Counted from the first letter of the stretch, positions 9,573-17,793 are shown. The stretch is DNA of 37,154 nucleotides from Comamonadaceae bacterium (GCA_947375135.1 CANCER010000032.1:1-37154); one strand, 5' to 3'. Program-made: numbers and translations. The notes: generated by a model not told the origin, from the sequence alone.

Positions 9573-9638
9573 TACAATCGGGGCCCGGCAGCTCTCGAGG
9601 TAACTGCCCTTCAAGCCCCTCTGCCCGAGGGGTTTTTT
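9573..9638 (+). ncRNA. Possible short untranslated transcript with its own terminator
   Basis: In the gap between xseB and the Rieske gene there is a -10-like TACAAT at 9573-9578. A short inverted repeat, GGCAG / CTGCC, lies at about 9587-9608. A clear terminator follows at 9616-9638. No convincing -35 hexamer is seen and no open frame fits between promoter and terminator. It could be a small RNA or a leader with attenuation upstream of the Rieske gene. This is inference from sequence signals only. Confidence 0.25.
9616..9638 (+). terminator. Hairpin terminator without an upstream plus-strand gene
   Basis: The stem CCCCTC / GAGGGG, with a 5-base loop, is followed by six T residues. It reads in the plus direction although the nearest upstream gene, xseB, is on the minus strand. 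It therefore either ends a short untranslated transcript or acts as an attenuator 110 bp before the Rieske oxygenase gene. Confidence 0.7.
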
Positions 9639-9658
9639 GACCTTATGAAGGACCGAGT

Positions 9659-9677
9659 TGTGCAAACACTGTGCAAA
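9659..9677 (+). repeat. Tandem 8-bp direct repeat upstream of the Rieske gene
   Basis: TGTGCAAA occurs at 9659-9666 and again at 9670-9677, a period of 11 bp or about one helical turn. It lies 71 bp before the Rieske start codon and could be a regulator site in direct-repeat form. No matching regulator is identified. Confidence 0.35.
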
Positions 9678-9747
9678 ACATTCTTTTCCCAGCATTTTGA
9701 TCCGTCCGTTAGCGTAGCGCCACCGAAGGCTGCCAGTCAGGCCACCC

Positions 9748-10896
9748 ATGTCTGATTTAAGCCTCCCCTTGCATCAGGCGCACAGCCAGCTCCCCGTGTC
9801 CAGCTACTTTGATCCCGCGCTCTATGCACGGGAAATGCAGCACATCTTCCAGAACGGCCCCCGCTACGTGGGGCACGCCTTGAGCGTCCCCCACGTCGGC
9901 GACTACTGCACCCTGCCCCAGGAGGGCGAGGGCCGAGCCCTGGTGCGCAATGCCAGTGGCATTGAACTGGTCTCCAACGTATGCCGCCATCGCCAGGCCC
10001 TCATGCTCAAAGGCCGCGGTTCGCTCCGCCAGACCGCCAAGGGCAGCGCCGCCGGCAATATTGTTTGCCCGCTGCACCGCTGGACGTACAGCGGTGCCAA
10101 TGGCGGCAGCAACCCGGCCGGCACCTTGCTGGGCGCGCCCCATTTCAGCCACGACCCCTGTCTGAACCTGAACAACTACAAACTGCAGGAATGGAACGGA
10201 CTGCTGTTTGAGCAGAACGGCGTGGATGTGGCCGCGCAACTCGCCAACATGGGCCCGCGTGCCGATCTGAGCTTCGACGGCTACGTGCTCGACCATGTGG
10301 AACTGCACGAGTGCAACTACAACTGGAAGACCTTTATCGAGGTCTATCTGGAGGACTACCACGTTGGCCCCTTCCACCCGGGCCTGGGCCACTTCGTCAC
10401 CTGTGACGACCTGCGCTGGGAATTCGGCAAGCACCACTCGGTGCAAACCGTGGGCGTGGCCAACCGCCTGGGCAAGGCCGGCAGCCCGGTGTACGAGCGC
10501 TGGCACAAGGCGCTGCTGCAATACCGCAACCACGTGCCGCCACAGCACGGCGCCATCTGGCTGACCTACTACCCGCACATCATGGTGGAGTGGTATCCGC
10601 ATGTGCTGACCGTCTCCACCCTGCACCCCATGGGCGTGAACAAGACCATGAACATGGTCGAGTTCTACTACCCGGAAGAAATTGCCGCCTTCGAGCGCGA
10701 GTTTGTTGAAGCCCAGCAGGCCGCCTACATGGAAACCTGCATCGAGGACGATGAAATCGGCGAGCGCATGGATGCCGGGCGCGCAGCCCTGCTGGCGCGC
10801 GGCGACAACGAAGTCGGCCCCTACCAGAGCCCGATGGAAGACGGCATGCAGCACTTTCACGAGTGGTACCGCAAGCGCATGGAAAGCGCCGTCTAG
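9748..10896 (+). CDS. Rieske non-haem iron oxygenase, alpha subunit type
   Basis: This 382-residue protein has the architecture of ring-hydroxylating dioxygenase alpha subunits. The Rieske [2Fe-2S] ligands are visible as C79-x-H81 and C107-x2-H110 (VCRHRQ and VCPLHRW). The catalytic domain has the mononuclear iron motif with D203, H205 and H210 (LEDYHVGPFHPGL), and a later acidic candidate ligand lies in EDDEIGERMDAGR. Such enzymes insert oxygen into aromatic or amine substrates and need a separate reductase. No reductase, ferredoxin or beta subunit is nearby, so the substrate is unknown. The 3' end overlaps the transporter start by 1 bp (TAGTG), which suggests a joint function. Confidence 0.88.
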   Translation: MSDLSLPLHQAHSQLPVSSYFDPALYAREMQHIFQNGPRYVGHALSVPHVGDYCTLPQEGEGRALVRNASGIELVSNVCRHRQALMLKGRGSLRQTAKGSAAGNIVCPLHRWTYSGANGGSNPAGTLLGAPHFSHDPCLNLNNYKLQEWNGLLFEQNGVDVAAQLANMGPRADLSFDGYVLDHVELHECNYNWKTFIEVYLEDYHVGPFHPGLGHFVTCDDLRWEFGKHHSVQTVGVANRLGKAGSPVYERWHKALLQYRNHVPPQHGAIWLTYYPHIMVEWYPHVLTVSTLHPMGVNKTMNMVEFYYPEEIAAFEREFVEAQQAAYMETCIEDDEIGERMDAGRAALLARGDNEVGPYQSPMEDGMQHFHEWYRKRMESAV

Positions 10897-11786
10897 TGCA
10901 AGCCTTGTGGATGGTGGTGGCGTCGTTTTTCTTCGCCAGCATGGCGGTGGGTATCAAGTTCGCGGCCCACAGCTTCAGCACGTTTGAACTGGTGTTCTAC
11001 CGGGGCGTTGTCAGCGTCATCTTTATGGCCGTGGTGGTGCGGGCCCGCGGTGCCAGTCTGCGTACCCCCGTGCCCATGATGCATGTGACGCGCAGCGCAA
11101 TCGGTGTGGTCTCGCTGGGTTCGTGGTTCTATGCGATTGCACACCTGCCCCTGGCAACCGCGATGACGTTGAACTACATGAGCGGCGTCTGGGTTGCGGC
11201 CTTCATCGTCGGTGGCGCCCTGCTCTACGGCCAGTCTGAAAAGCAAGGCCCGCTGCTGGGCACGGTGCTGATGGGTTTCGCCGGTGTGGTGCTGACGCTG
11301 CGCCCCACCATAGACCACGACCAGTTGTTTGCCGGCGTGGTCGGCCTGCTGTCTGGCATGGGCGCTGCACTGGCCTACATGCAAGTTACCGCCCTGGGCA
11401 AAGCCGGTGAGCCCGAAGAGCGCACGGTGTTCTACTTTTCAGTCGGCACGGCCCTTGTAGGCGCCACCGGCATGTTGTTCACCGACATCACACCCTGGGC
11501 CCGGGTGAGCGCGCTAGACGCAGCCTGGGTTATTCCGATCGGCGTGCTGGCCTCGATGGGGCAGTGGTGCATGACGCGCGCGTATCGCCAAGGAGCCACC
11601 CTGGTCGTGGCGAGCATGCAGTATTCCGGCATTGTGTTTGCCTCCATCTTCAGCCTGACGCTGTTTGGCGACCACATCGCGCCCATGGGCTGGATCGGGA
11701 TTGGGGTGATTGTTGCCAGCGGGATGCTGGCCACCGTGCTGCGTGCGCGGGCGCTCCCCGACAGCGCGGCCTCCGAAATGGGCTGA
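10896..11786 (+). CDS. EamA/DMT-family transporter
   Basis: This 296-residue polytopic membrane protein has about ten predicted transmembrane helices in two EamA repeats. It begins with ALWMVVASFFFASMAVGIKF and contains FELVFYRGVVSVIF, which is typical of drug/metabolite transporters of the RhaT/YdcZ/SAM-transporter type. The substrate cannot be predicted. The GTG start at 10896 overlaps the Rieske stop by one base, so the two are probably translationally coupled; an in-frame ATG at 10911 is an alternative. It is followed by the convergent TPM gene with a 40-bp gap. Confidence 0.85.
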   Translation: MQALWMVVASFFFASMAVGIKFAAHSFSTFELVFYRGVVSVIFMAVVVRARGASLRTPVPMMHVTRSAIGVVSLGSWFYAIAHLPLATAMTLNYMSGVWVAAFIVGGALLYGQSEKQGPLLGTVLMGFAGVVLTLRPTIDHDQLFAGVVGLLSGMGAALAYMQVTALGKAGEPEERTVFYFSVGTALVGATGMLFTDITPWARVSALDAAWVIPIGVLASMGQWCMTRAYRQGATLVVASMQYSGIVFASIFSLTLFGDHIAPMGWIGIGVIVASGMLATVLRARALPDSAASEMG

Positions 11787-11826
11787 TCCCCCAAAGGATT
11801 CGCCAACCCCTGGGCGGAGAGGCGGC

Positions 11827-12327
11827 TCAGTCCAGCATGGCCGGAGCGTTGGGCAACTCATCCACCCCCTGCGCCTGTTTGGGAAAGTGCGCACACAAGG
11901 CAAGGCGCAAAGCCTCCACGCCACGGATGGCGCCGCCATGGAAATCAGCTTGTGAAAATGCCCTCTGCATCTGCTGGCAAATGGCATTCCAGCTGTGCAC
12001 GCCGACCCGCGCATGGATGCCCCGGTCCGCAACAATCTCTACCGCCTGATCGGCCAGCAGCACATAGACGAGCACGCCGTTGTTGTGTTCGGTGTCCCAT
12101 ATCCGCAGTTGCGAGAACACCTCGATAGCCCGCGCCCGTGGCGTCTGGCCTTTCAACAGTGCCATTCCGCCCAACCCGCCCTCGATGGCAAAACGGATTT
12201 CACCTGCGTAGGCTTGCTCAGCGACATGCACTGCCTGGGCAATAGCTTCCTGCGTGGCTTTGGGAAATGCGCGACGAACCATCCAGTCGGCAAAGAACAA
12301 GTGCTTGAAGGTGCGTGCAATATCCAT
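11827..12327 (-). CDS. TPM-domain protein (DUF5130/YgcG-like)
   Basis: This 166-residue protein has a TPM phosphatase-like fold region in its second half, with VAEQAYAGEIRFAIEGG, RAIEVFSQLRIWDTEHNNGV and LVYVLLADQAVEIVADRGI. There is no clear signal peptide; the N-terminus (MDIARTFKHLFF) is cytoplasmic or peripheral. The family is poorly characterised. The ATG at 12327 was chosen because AGGTGG lies 6 bases upstream; the upstream GTG at 12336 would overlap the preceding gene. It is the third gene of a LemA-YgcG-TPM cluster, an arrangement common in betaproteobacteria. Confidence 0.82.
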   Translation of the reverse strand: MDIARTFKHLFFADWMVRRAFPKATQEAIAQAVHVAEQAYAGEIRFAIEGGLGGMALLKGQTPRARAIEVFSQLRIWDTEHNNGVLVYVLLADQAVEIVADRGIHARVGVHSWNAICQQMQRAFSQADFHGGAIRGVEALRLALCAHFPKQAQGVDELPNAPAMLD

Positions 12328-12329
12328 GG

Positions 12330-13202
12330 CTACCACCTGCCGGAAGCACCGCCGCCGCCAAAACCACCACCACCGCCCCTGAAGCCCCCACCGCCTAAGC
12401 CGCCGCCACGCGAACCGCCGCCCGGTCCACCCAGACCGCCCAAACCGCGCAGTGCCGTCCCGCCGCCCACCAGCGTCAACACCGCCGCAGCCACGCCGGC
12501 CAGCAAAGCCACGGCAACAGCGCCGACCATAAACCAGGCCACACCGCTGACGATGGCACCGGCAATCAAGGCGCCGGGAATCCGGCCGAGCAGGCTGCGC
12601 AACACCCCCCCGACTGCCAGGGCCACCACAAACAGAAACGGGGCATAGTCGCGCACGCCGTCCAAACCGCCGGCACCAGAGTTGGCGGGCGGTGGCAGAA
12701 GCTCCCCGTCCACCACCCGGATGATTTTTTCAACTCCGGCCTGCAATCCACCGTAATAGTCGCCTTGCTTGAAGCGCGGCAGGATGCTCTCTTCCATGAT
12801 GCGTTTGCTGGTGATATCTGGCAGCACACCCTCCAAGCCATAGCCGACTTCGATACGCAGTGTGCGATCGTCTTTGGCCACCACCAGGATGACACCGTCA
12901 TCCACCTTTTTGCGCCCCAGCTTCCACACTTCTGCCAAGCGCATGGCAAACGGCTCAATCGCCTCGGGCGCGGTGCTGGGCAGTATCAAAATCGCCAACT
13001 GCGTTCCCTTGCGGGCTTCAAATGCCGTCAAGGTTTGCTCCAAGGCAGCGCGTTGCTCCGCCGTGAGCGTTGCCGTCTGATCCATGACATGGGCCGTTAA
13101 CGGTGGCACCGCAAGCTGTGCCACAACCCACTGCGGCAACAGCAGCGTGACCAGCAGCAATGCAGTTACGCCTGCGCGTCGCAGCACTGTCCCGGTATTC
13201 AC
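12330..13202 (-). CDS. YgcG family TPM-domain membrane protein
   Basis: This 290-residue protein has a signal peptide (VTALLLVTLLLPQWVVA) and a periplasmic TPM domain at about residues 35-160, with VMDQTATLTAEQRAALEQ, VDDGVILVVAKDDR and IEVGYGLEGVLPD. Two or three hydrophobic segments follow near residues 190-245. The glycine-rich tail ends in GGGGASGRW, the typical end of YgcG proteins. The role is not established; the family is often linked to LemA and to envelope or antimicrobial-peptide stress. The GTG start overlaps the LemA stop (GTGA). Confidence 0.87.
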   Translation of the reverse strand: MNTGTVLRRAGVTALLLVTLLLPQWVVAQLAVPPLTAHVMDQTATLTAEQRAALEQTLTAFEARKGTQLAILILPSTAPEAIEPFAMRLAEVWKLGRKKVDDGVILVVAKDDRTLRIEVGYGLEGVLPDITSKRIMEESILPRFKQGDYYGGLQAGVEKIIRVVDGELLPPPANSGAGGLDGVRDYAPFLFVVALAVGGVLRSLLGRIPGALIAGAIVSGVAWFMVGAVAVALLAGVAAAVLTLVGGGTALRGLGGLGGPGGGSRGGGLGGGGFRGGGGGFGGGGASGRW

Positions 13203-13837
13203 TTTGCTGCGCCGGAAGCAGCGCCCCGCGCAGGCGCGGGTGCGGCTTCAAAACTCACGCCGGGCGGCTTTGAAATCTCCTTCTCGTTTTCCACGGTGAA
13301 GTTGGCTTTTGCCTTGTAGCCGAACACCATGGCGGTGAGATTGGACGGAAAACTGCGGACCCCGACGTTGTACTCCTGGACCGACTTGATGTAGCGATTA
13401 CGCGCTACCGCGATGCGGTTCTCGGTCCCTTCAAGTTGCGTCTGCAAATCCCGGAAAGCCTGGTTGGCCTTGAGGTTGGGATAATTTTCGGATACCACCA
13501 GCAAGCGCGACAAGGCGCCGCTCAACTGCCCTTGCGCCGCCTGAAACTTCTGAAAAGCTTCCGGGTCGTTGACCAGTTCCGGCGTCGCCTGAATCGCGGT
13601 GGCCCGGGCCCGCGCTTCAATGACCTGGGTCAGCGTCCCCTGCTCAAACTGGGCCTCACCTTTGACGGTGCTGACCAGATTGGGCACCAGATCGGCACGG
13701 CGCTGGTACTGATTGAGCACCTCCGACCAACTGGCCTTGATCTGCTCATCGGTGCTTTGAAAGGTGTTGTAACCACAGCCCGACAAACCCAAGCTGAGCA
13801 CCACCAAGAGGCTGATAAAAAACTTGCGCATTGCCAT
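13199..13837 (-). CDS. lemA: LemA family lipoprotein
   Basis: This 212-residue protein has an N-terminal signal with lipobox (LSLGLSGC), so it is probably a lipoprotein, and a helical LemA domain: NTFQSTDEQIKASWSEVLNQ, YQRRADLVPNLVSTVKG and AFRDLQTQLEGTENRIAVAR. A C-terminal alanine/proline-rich tail follows. LemA proteins are widespread and associated with YgcG/TPM proteins, but their function is not defined. The ATG at 13837 is preceded by AAAAGGAAC, a good ribosome-binding site; a longer upstream frame lacks support. It is the first gene of the LemA-YgcG-TPM unit. Confidence 0.9.
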   Translation of the reverse strand: MAMRKFFISLLVVLSLGLSGCGYNTFQSTDEQIKASWSEVLNQYQRRADLVPNLVSTVKGEAQFEQGTLTQVIEARARATAIQATPELVNDPEAFQKFQAAQGQLSGALSRLLVVSENYPNLKANQAFRDLQTQLEGTENRIAVARNRYIKSVQEYNVGVRSFPSNLTAMVFGYKAKANFTVENEKEISKPPGVSFEAAPAPARGAASGAAK

Positions 13838-13872
13838 GTTCCTTTTGTTCGCTTTTTCACACACTCTATCGA

Positions 13873-14910
13873 TCATATCCACGCACGAAATACCGGCGTC
13901 CGCAACCCACCCCAGCCGCTGGCTGAAAAGGCACCCACAAAGTTGTCCACCTCGTTGGGCGGGAGGTGCTCTATCAGCCACTTCTTCGGTGTGAAGGTTT
14001 GGCCAGCCTTCAGCGCGGGCTGAACAGCCGCCCGAAAGCTTCCGGTGCCGGCAGGGCTGAGTACCGCAATGGCACGCTCCGGAGCCAAGGCAGCCAACCG
14101 GGACTTGAGTTGCCGGGCCACGCGATATGCCCAAGCCTCATCGGGCAGCACATACACGCTTGCATGCGCATCCTCCCAATACGGCTTGCATGCCAACCCT
14201 GTTTGCAAATCGCTCTGGAGCAGTCCATCCAATTCGTCCGCCAACGGGTCGGACTGCAAGAAATCCAGCGGGTTGTCGTAACGCAGCAACCGGGCATACA
14301 AAGCGGCAGGCTCCAAGTAGACGTAGCGCGGATGGACCACCTCGGCGTTGTAGGTAATCACCTCGCCCAAGCGTTGCAAACGCTTGCGCACGCTTGGGCT
14401 GCAGCCCAACCGTATCGCTTGCGCGTTGACCCCATGCTGCCCTGGGCTACCGTACGCACCCACCAAAGCCCATCCAAGGAATTTGCCGTGGAGCAGATGG
14501 TTCACCAGCAGGCTTGTGCACACCTTGGCATCGGTCGCATGCCCCGCACTCCAATAAGGCGACGAATGGCATTCCGCTGGACCACGACAATCCAGATATT
14601 GCACCCGCGCATTGCCAACCGGGGCACATGTCCCAAGAGCCGACTGACGGTTGAACGGCACATTGCACACCAACACCTCATCGCCAGGCAGTACCCGGAA
14701 TCTGCCGAGCGCATCCGTAGCGCATAAAGGCCCCGACACCATCTGCACCGCTTTGGGCTCATGCAAACGCCACTGCAGGACCGCGCATAGCGCGTCCGCA
14801 TCCCCGGCGCAGATATCAATTGCCCGTGAATCGCCGACCACGCCCGCTCGACCGCCCGCATCGCAGACGGTGACACCCAAAGACCCATTGGCTTTATTAC
14901 GCATAGACAT
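13873..14910 (-). CDS. Degenerate DHH-family phosphoesterase-like protein
   Basis: This 345-residue protein has the overall order of DHH/DHHA1 phosphoesterases. Segments are IDICAGDADALCAVLQWRL at residue 31 (motif I, with D37 and D39), PGDEVLVCNVPFNRQSAL, ARVQYLDCRG at 102, KVCTSLLVNHLLHG at 129, GWALVGAYGSP at 146, and a C-terminal LPDEAWAYRVARQLKSRLAA. The name-giving Asp-His-His is Asp-Cys-Arg (107-109), the usual GDN after the Gly-Ala stretch is GSP, and the glycine-rich DHHA1 substrate motif is not recognisable. I therefore infer it is not an active phosphoesterase of the standard type. The ATG at 14910 is preceded by a promoter-like -10 and an Fnr-type palindrome. The family assignment is from remembered sequence patterns. 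Confidence 0.6.
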   Translation of the reverse strand: MSMRNKANGSLGVTVCDAGGRAGVVGDSRAIDICAGDADALCAVLQWRLHEPKAVQMVSGPLCATDALGRFRVLPGDEVLVCNVPFNRQSALGTCAPVGNARVQYLDCRGPAECHSSPYWSAGHATDAKVCTSLLVNHLLHGKFLGWALVGAYGSPGQHGVNAQAIRLGCSPSVRKRLQRLGEVITYNAEVVHPRYVYLEPAALYARLLRYDNPLDFLQSDPLADELDGLLQSDLQTGLACKPYWEDAHASVYVLPDEAWAYRVARQLKSRLAALAPERAIAVLSPAGTGSFRAAVQPALKAGQTFTPKKWLIEHLPPNEVDNFVGAFSASGWGGLRTPVFRAWI

Positions 14911-14916
14911 GCTGGC

Positions 14917-14958
14917 ACTGTAGGAACCGGAACTCCGCAAGGCCTTGCGAATTCTCAA
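14917..14958 (-). promoter_or_regulatory. Predicted class-II-like promoter of the DHH-like gene
   Basis: Read on the minus strand, the near-palindrome at 14945-14958 is centred 41.5 bp upstream of the A of the ATG at 14910. The hexamer TACAGT (plus positions 14917-14922) occupies -12 to -7 if that A is +1. This geometry is that of a class II Crp/Fnr-activated promoter and would give a leaderless mRNA. No Shine-Dalgarno sequence is seen in front of this ATG, which fits. Confidence 0.4.
14945..14958. promoter_or_regulatory. Fnr-type palindromic box, copy 1 (one mismatch)
   Basis: TTGCG-AATT-CTCAA differs at one base from the perfect palindrome TTGCGAATTCGCAA found elsewhere in the window. It overlaps a second inverted repeat, GCGAATT-CTC-AATTCGC (14947-14963). 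It lies in the divergent gap between the DHH-like gene and the CheB-CheR fusion gene, so it could serve either gene. Confidence 0.5.
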
Positions 14959-15108
14959 TTCGCCTGCACACCGGCGCGTGAATTACGCCTTTAGCACCGA
15001 CCCACGTAACGACCGCCCGTTAATTGACCACAGCCGAACAATGCTGGCGTCCCAAAGGCAAACGCGGGTGATAGTGTTCGCCACTTTGTGCAAACCCAAG
15101 CCCATTCC

Positions 15109-17793
15109 ATGCCATCAGCCGCCCCACCCGCCCGCTCCGAAAAACCACCGAGTGCGCCAGACTTTCACGTGATCGGCTTGGGTGCATCGGCTGGCGGCGT
15201 GGAAGCCTTGCAACAATTTTTCCAGGGTCTGACATCGCCCTGCGGGATGGCGTTTGTCGTCATTCAGCACCGGGACCCGCGACATACCGGCAAGCTGGTG
15301 GAAATACTGCAGCGCTTCACGGACATGCCCGTACACCAGGTGGACGACAAAATGCCTGTCGCACCCGATCACGTCTATGTAAACCCTCCGGACAAAGACC
15401 TCTGCATCGTCCGCGGCGTCCTGGTGCCGCAGGCCCGTGCGCAGCTTCCTGACCACCAACTGCCCATCGACTCGTTTCTGCGCTCCCTCGCAGCCGACCT
15501 GAAAGAACGCAGCGTGGGTGTGATCTTGTCCGGTATGGGCTCGGACGGAACCATGGGCCTGGGCGCTATCAAAGAGGTTGCGGGCTCCATCTTTGTGCAG
15601 GATCCGGGCACCGCACAGTTTGACGGTATGCCGTGCAGCGCCATTGCCACGGGACTGGCAGATGTCATCGCTCCAGCCAGCACGCTGGCAGCCCGGGTAG
15701 TGGCATATTGCAACGCCCGGGCACAGCACGGCAGCGCACCGGCAGCGGCTGTGCAAGCGAGTGATCAGGCAGAGCTGGAGAGCATCCTTGTGCTGTTGCG
15801 CGCACAAACAGGACAGGACTTTTCCCTCTACAAAAAGAGTACCTTGTACCGCCGCATCGAGCGGCGCATGGCCCTGCACCAGTTGCGCAGCATTGCCGAC
15901 TACCAACGCTACCTGCGAAAAAACAAGCAAGAGGCCGAACTTTTGTTAAAGGATTTACTGATCGGGGTGACGCGCTTTTTTCGTGACGCAGAGGTCTGGC
16001 AGCAACTCAAAGCCCAAGGCATTCCCGCCCTGCTTGCAGCCCATCCGGAAGGTGCCACCCTGCGAGCCTGGACGCCCGCTTGCTCGACTGGCGAAGAGGC
16101 CTACTCACTGGCCATGGTCTTTCAGGAAACAGTGGCCCAACTCGACCCGGGCGCGCATTACGAACTCCAGGTGTTTGCCACCGACCTTGACGGTCAAGCC
16201 ATCGACACAGCACGCGCTGCTATTTACCCCAGCAATATATCTGCGGATGTGTCCGAAGACCGCCTGAACCGCTTTTTCGTCCGAAGCGGCAACGGCTACC
16301 GGGTCGCGCCCGGCATACGGGAAATGGTGGTGTTCGCCCAGCAAAACCTGGTGATGGATCCGCCCTTCACCAAGCTCGACCTGCTGAGTTGCCGTAATCT
16401 TTTGATCTACATGGAGTCGGAACTGCAGCACAAACTTTTGCCCCTCTTTCACTACTGCCTCAAGCCCCACGGCATTCTGGTGCTGGGCAGCGCCGAATCC
16501 ATCGGGGACGCCGCCACGCTGTATTCGGAAGTGGCAGCCAAGGCGCGTATCTACCAGCGCCGCAACGTGGCTGCCATCACCGGCCCGATCGAATTCCCCC
16601 CCTTGTTCAGCCGTTCGCGCAAAGGCGTGGAACCTTTGGGGATCCCGCCTGGCGTAACCGAACACCGCGTTCCCGACTTGCAACTACTGACCAACGAGTT
16701 GCTGCTCCAACGCTTTGCCCCCGCTGCCGTGCTGACCACCGGCCAGGGCGAGATCGTTTACCTCTGCGGCAAGGCTGGTCGCTACCTGGAGCCAGCCGCA
16801 GGCAGGGCCAGCATGAGCCTGTTTTCCATGGCGCGTGAAGGGCTGTGCGGCGCATTGCGCGAGGTGTTTTTCAAGGCTGTGCGGGATCAGGCCACCGCCG
16901 TCCTGCGCTGCGTGATGGTGTCGACCGGTGCCGACTCCATACCGGTCGATGTCACCGTACAGCCACTGGCAGGGCCGCGCGCCTTGGCCGGCATGGTGCT
17001 GGTCGTTTTCAGCGACAGTGCCACACCGGCACCGGACGCCGATGCACGTGCACCCACCATGGACGTTGCGGTCGACGTGCGTATTGCCGCCATGGCACGG
17101 GAACTGGAGCAGCTTCGCGCCGAACTGCAAAACTCAGGCGAAGAAATGCAGACCGCGCAGGAAGAGCTCAAGTCCACCAACGAGGAGCTGCAAAGCACCA
17201 ATGAAGAGTTGCAGAGCAGCAACGAGGAATTGACCACCTCCAACGAGGAAATTCAGTCCATCAATGAAGAGCTGCAGTCAGTCAACCGCGAGCTGGCCGC
17301 CAAGGTGCAGGAAATATCCAAGGCCCACGAGGAAGAAATCAACCTGCTCAACAGCACCGGAATTGCTACCGTGGTCCTGGATGAAAGCCTGTGCATTCGG
17401 CGCTTTACGACACAGGCCACCGAGATTTTCAAACTGATTCCAGGCGATATCGGGCGCCCCATTACGGACCTGGGCACGTCGTTGGAATCACCCGCTCTGG
17501 AAACGACCGCACGCGAGGTGTTGCGCACACTGGTAAGCAAGGAAGTGCTGGTTCGGTCCCAGGGCAAGCGCTGGTACCTGGTACGCACCCTGCCGTACCG
17601 AACACGTGACAACCGCATCGACGGTGTTGTCATCACCTTCCTGGAGGCGACGGCGGAACAATCGCTGCAGGCCCATCTTCAAAAAATACTGGAGCGCGTG
17701 CAAGGCCCCGACGATACGCCACAGGGCACATTGTCTGAGGTGCGGGAGCTCCTGACACAGACCTTGTCCCACGCTGCTACGGAGCCCGTATGA
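15109..17793 (+). CDS. CheB-CheR-PAS fusion signalling protein
   Basis: This 894-residue fusion has a CheB methylesterase domain at about residues 18-205, with the catalytic triad Ser27 (GASAGG), His54 (VIQHRD) and Asp146 (SGMGSDGT). A CheR methyltransferase domain follows at about 222-485, starting at LYKKSTLYRRIERRM and with the SAM-site motif ACSTGEEAYSLAM near 323. Next come a PAS-like region, a long heptad coiled coil at about 663-744 built from repeated EEL-STN units, and a PAS domain at 745-857. There is no receiver or kinase domain. CheB and CheR normally remove and add methyl groups on chemoreceptors; here the fusion overlaps a PAS histidine kinase by ATGA. An in-frame GTG at 15088 is an alternative start; neither start has a clear ribosome-binding site. 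Confidence 0.9.
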   Translation: MPSAAPPARSEKPPSAPDFHVIGLGASAGGVEALQQFFQGLTSPCGMAFVVIQHRDPRHTGKLVEILQRFTDMPVHQVDDKMPVAPDHVYVNPPDKDLCIVRGVLVPQARAQLPDHQLPIDSFLRSLAADLKERSVGVILSGMGSDGTMGLGAIKEVAGSIFVQDPGTAQFDGMPCSAIATGLADVIAPASTLAARVVAYCNARAQHGSAPAAAVQASDQAELESILVLLRAQTGQDFSLYKKSTLYRRIERRMALHQLRSIADYQRYLRKNKQEAELLLKDLLIGVTRFFRDAEVWQQLKAQGIPALLAAHPEGATLRAWTPACSTGEEAYSLAMVFQETVAQLDPGAHYELQVFATDLDGQAIDTARAAIYPSNISADVSEDRLNRFFVRSGNGYRVAPGIREMVVFAQQNLVMDPPFTKLDLLSCRNLLIYMESELQHKLLPLFHYCLKPHGILVLGSAESIGDAATLYSEVAAKARIYQRRNVAAITGPIEFPPLFSRSRKGVEPLGIPPGVTEHRVPDLQLLTNELLLQRFAPAAVLTTGQGEIVYLCGKAGRYLEPAAGRASMSLFSMAREGLCGALREVFFKAVRDQATAVLRCVMVSTGADSIPVDVTVQPLAGPRALAGMVLVVFSDSATPAPDADARAPTMDVAVDVRIAAMARELEQLRAELQNSGEEMQTAQEELKSTNEELQSTNEELQSSNEELTTSNEEIQSINEELQSVNRELAAKVQEISKAHEEEINLLNSTGIATVVLDESLCIRRFTTQATEIFKLIPGDIGRPITDLGTSLESPALETTAREVLRTLVSKEVLVRSQGKRWYLVRTLPYRTRDNRIDGVVITFLEATAEQSLQAHLQKILERVQGPDDTPQGTLSEVRELLTQTLSHAATEPV

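Noticed and set aside
12345..12430. Proline-rich plus-strand repeat as a separate low-complexity gene or tandem repeat
   Set aside because: It is the reverse strand of the glycine-rich tail of the YgcG protein, which is normal for that family.
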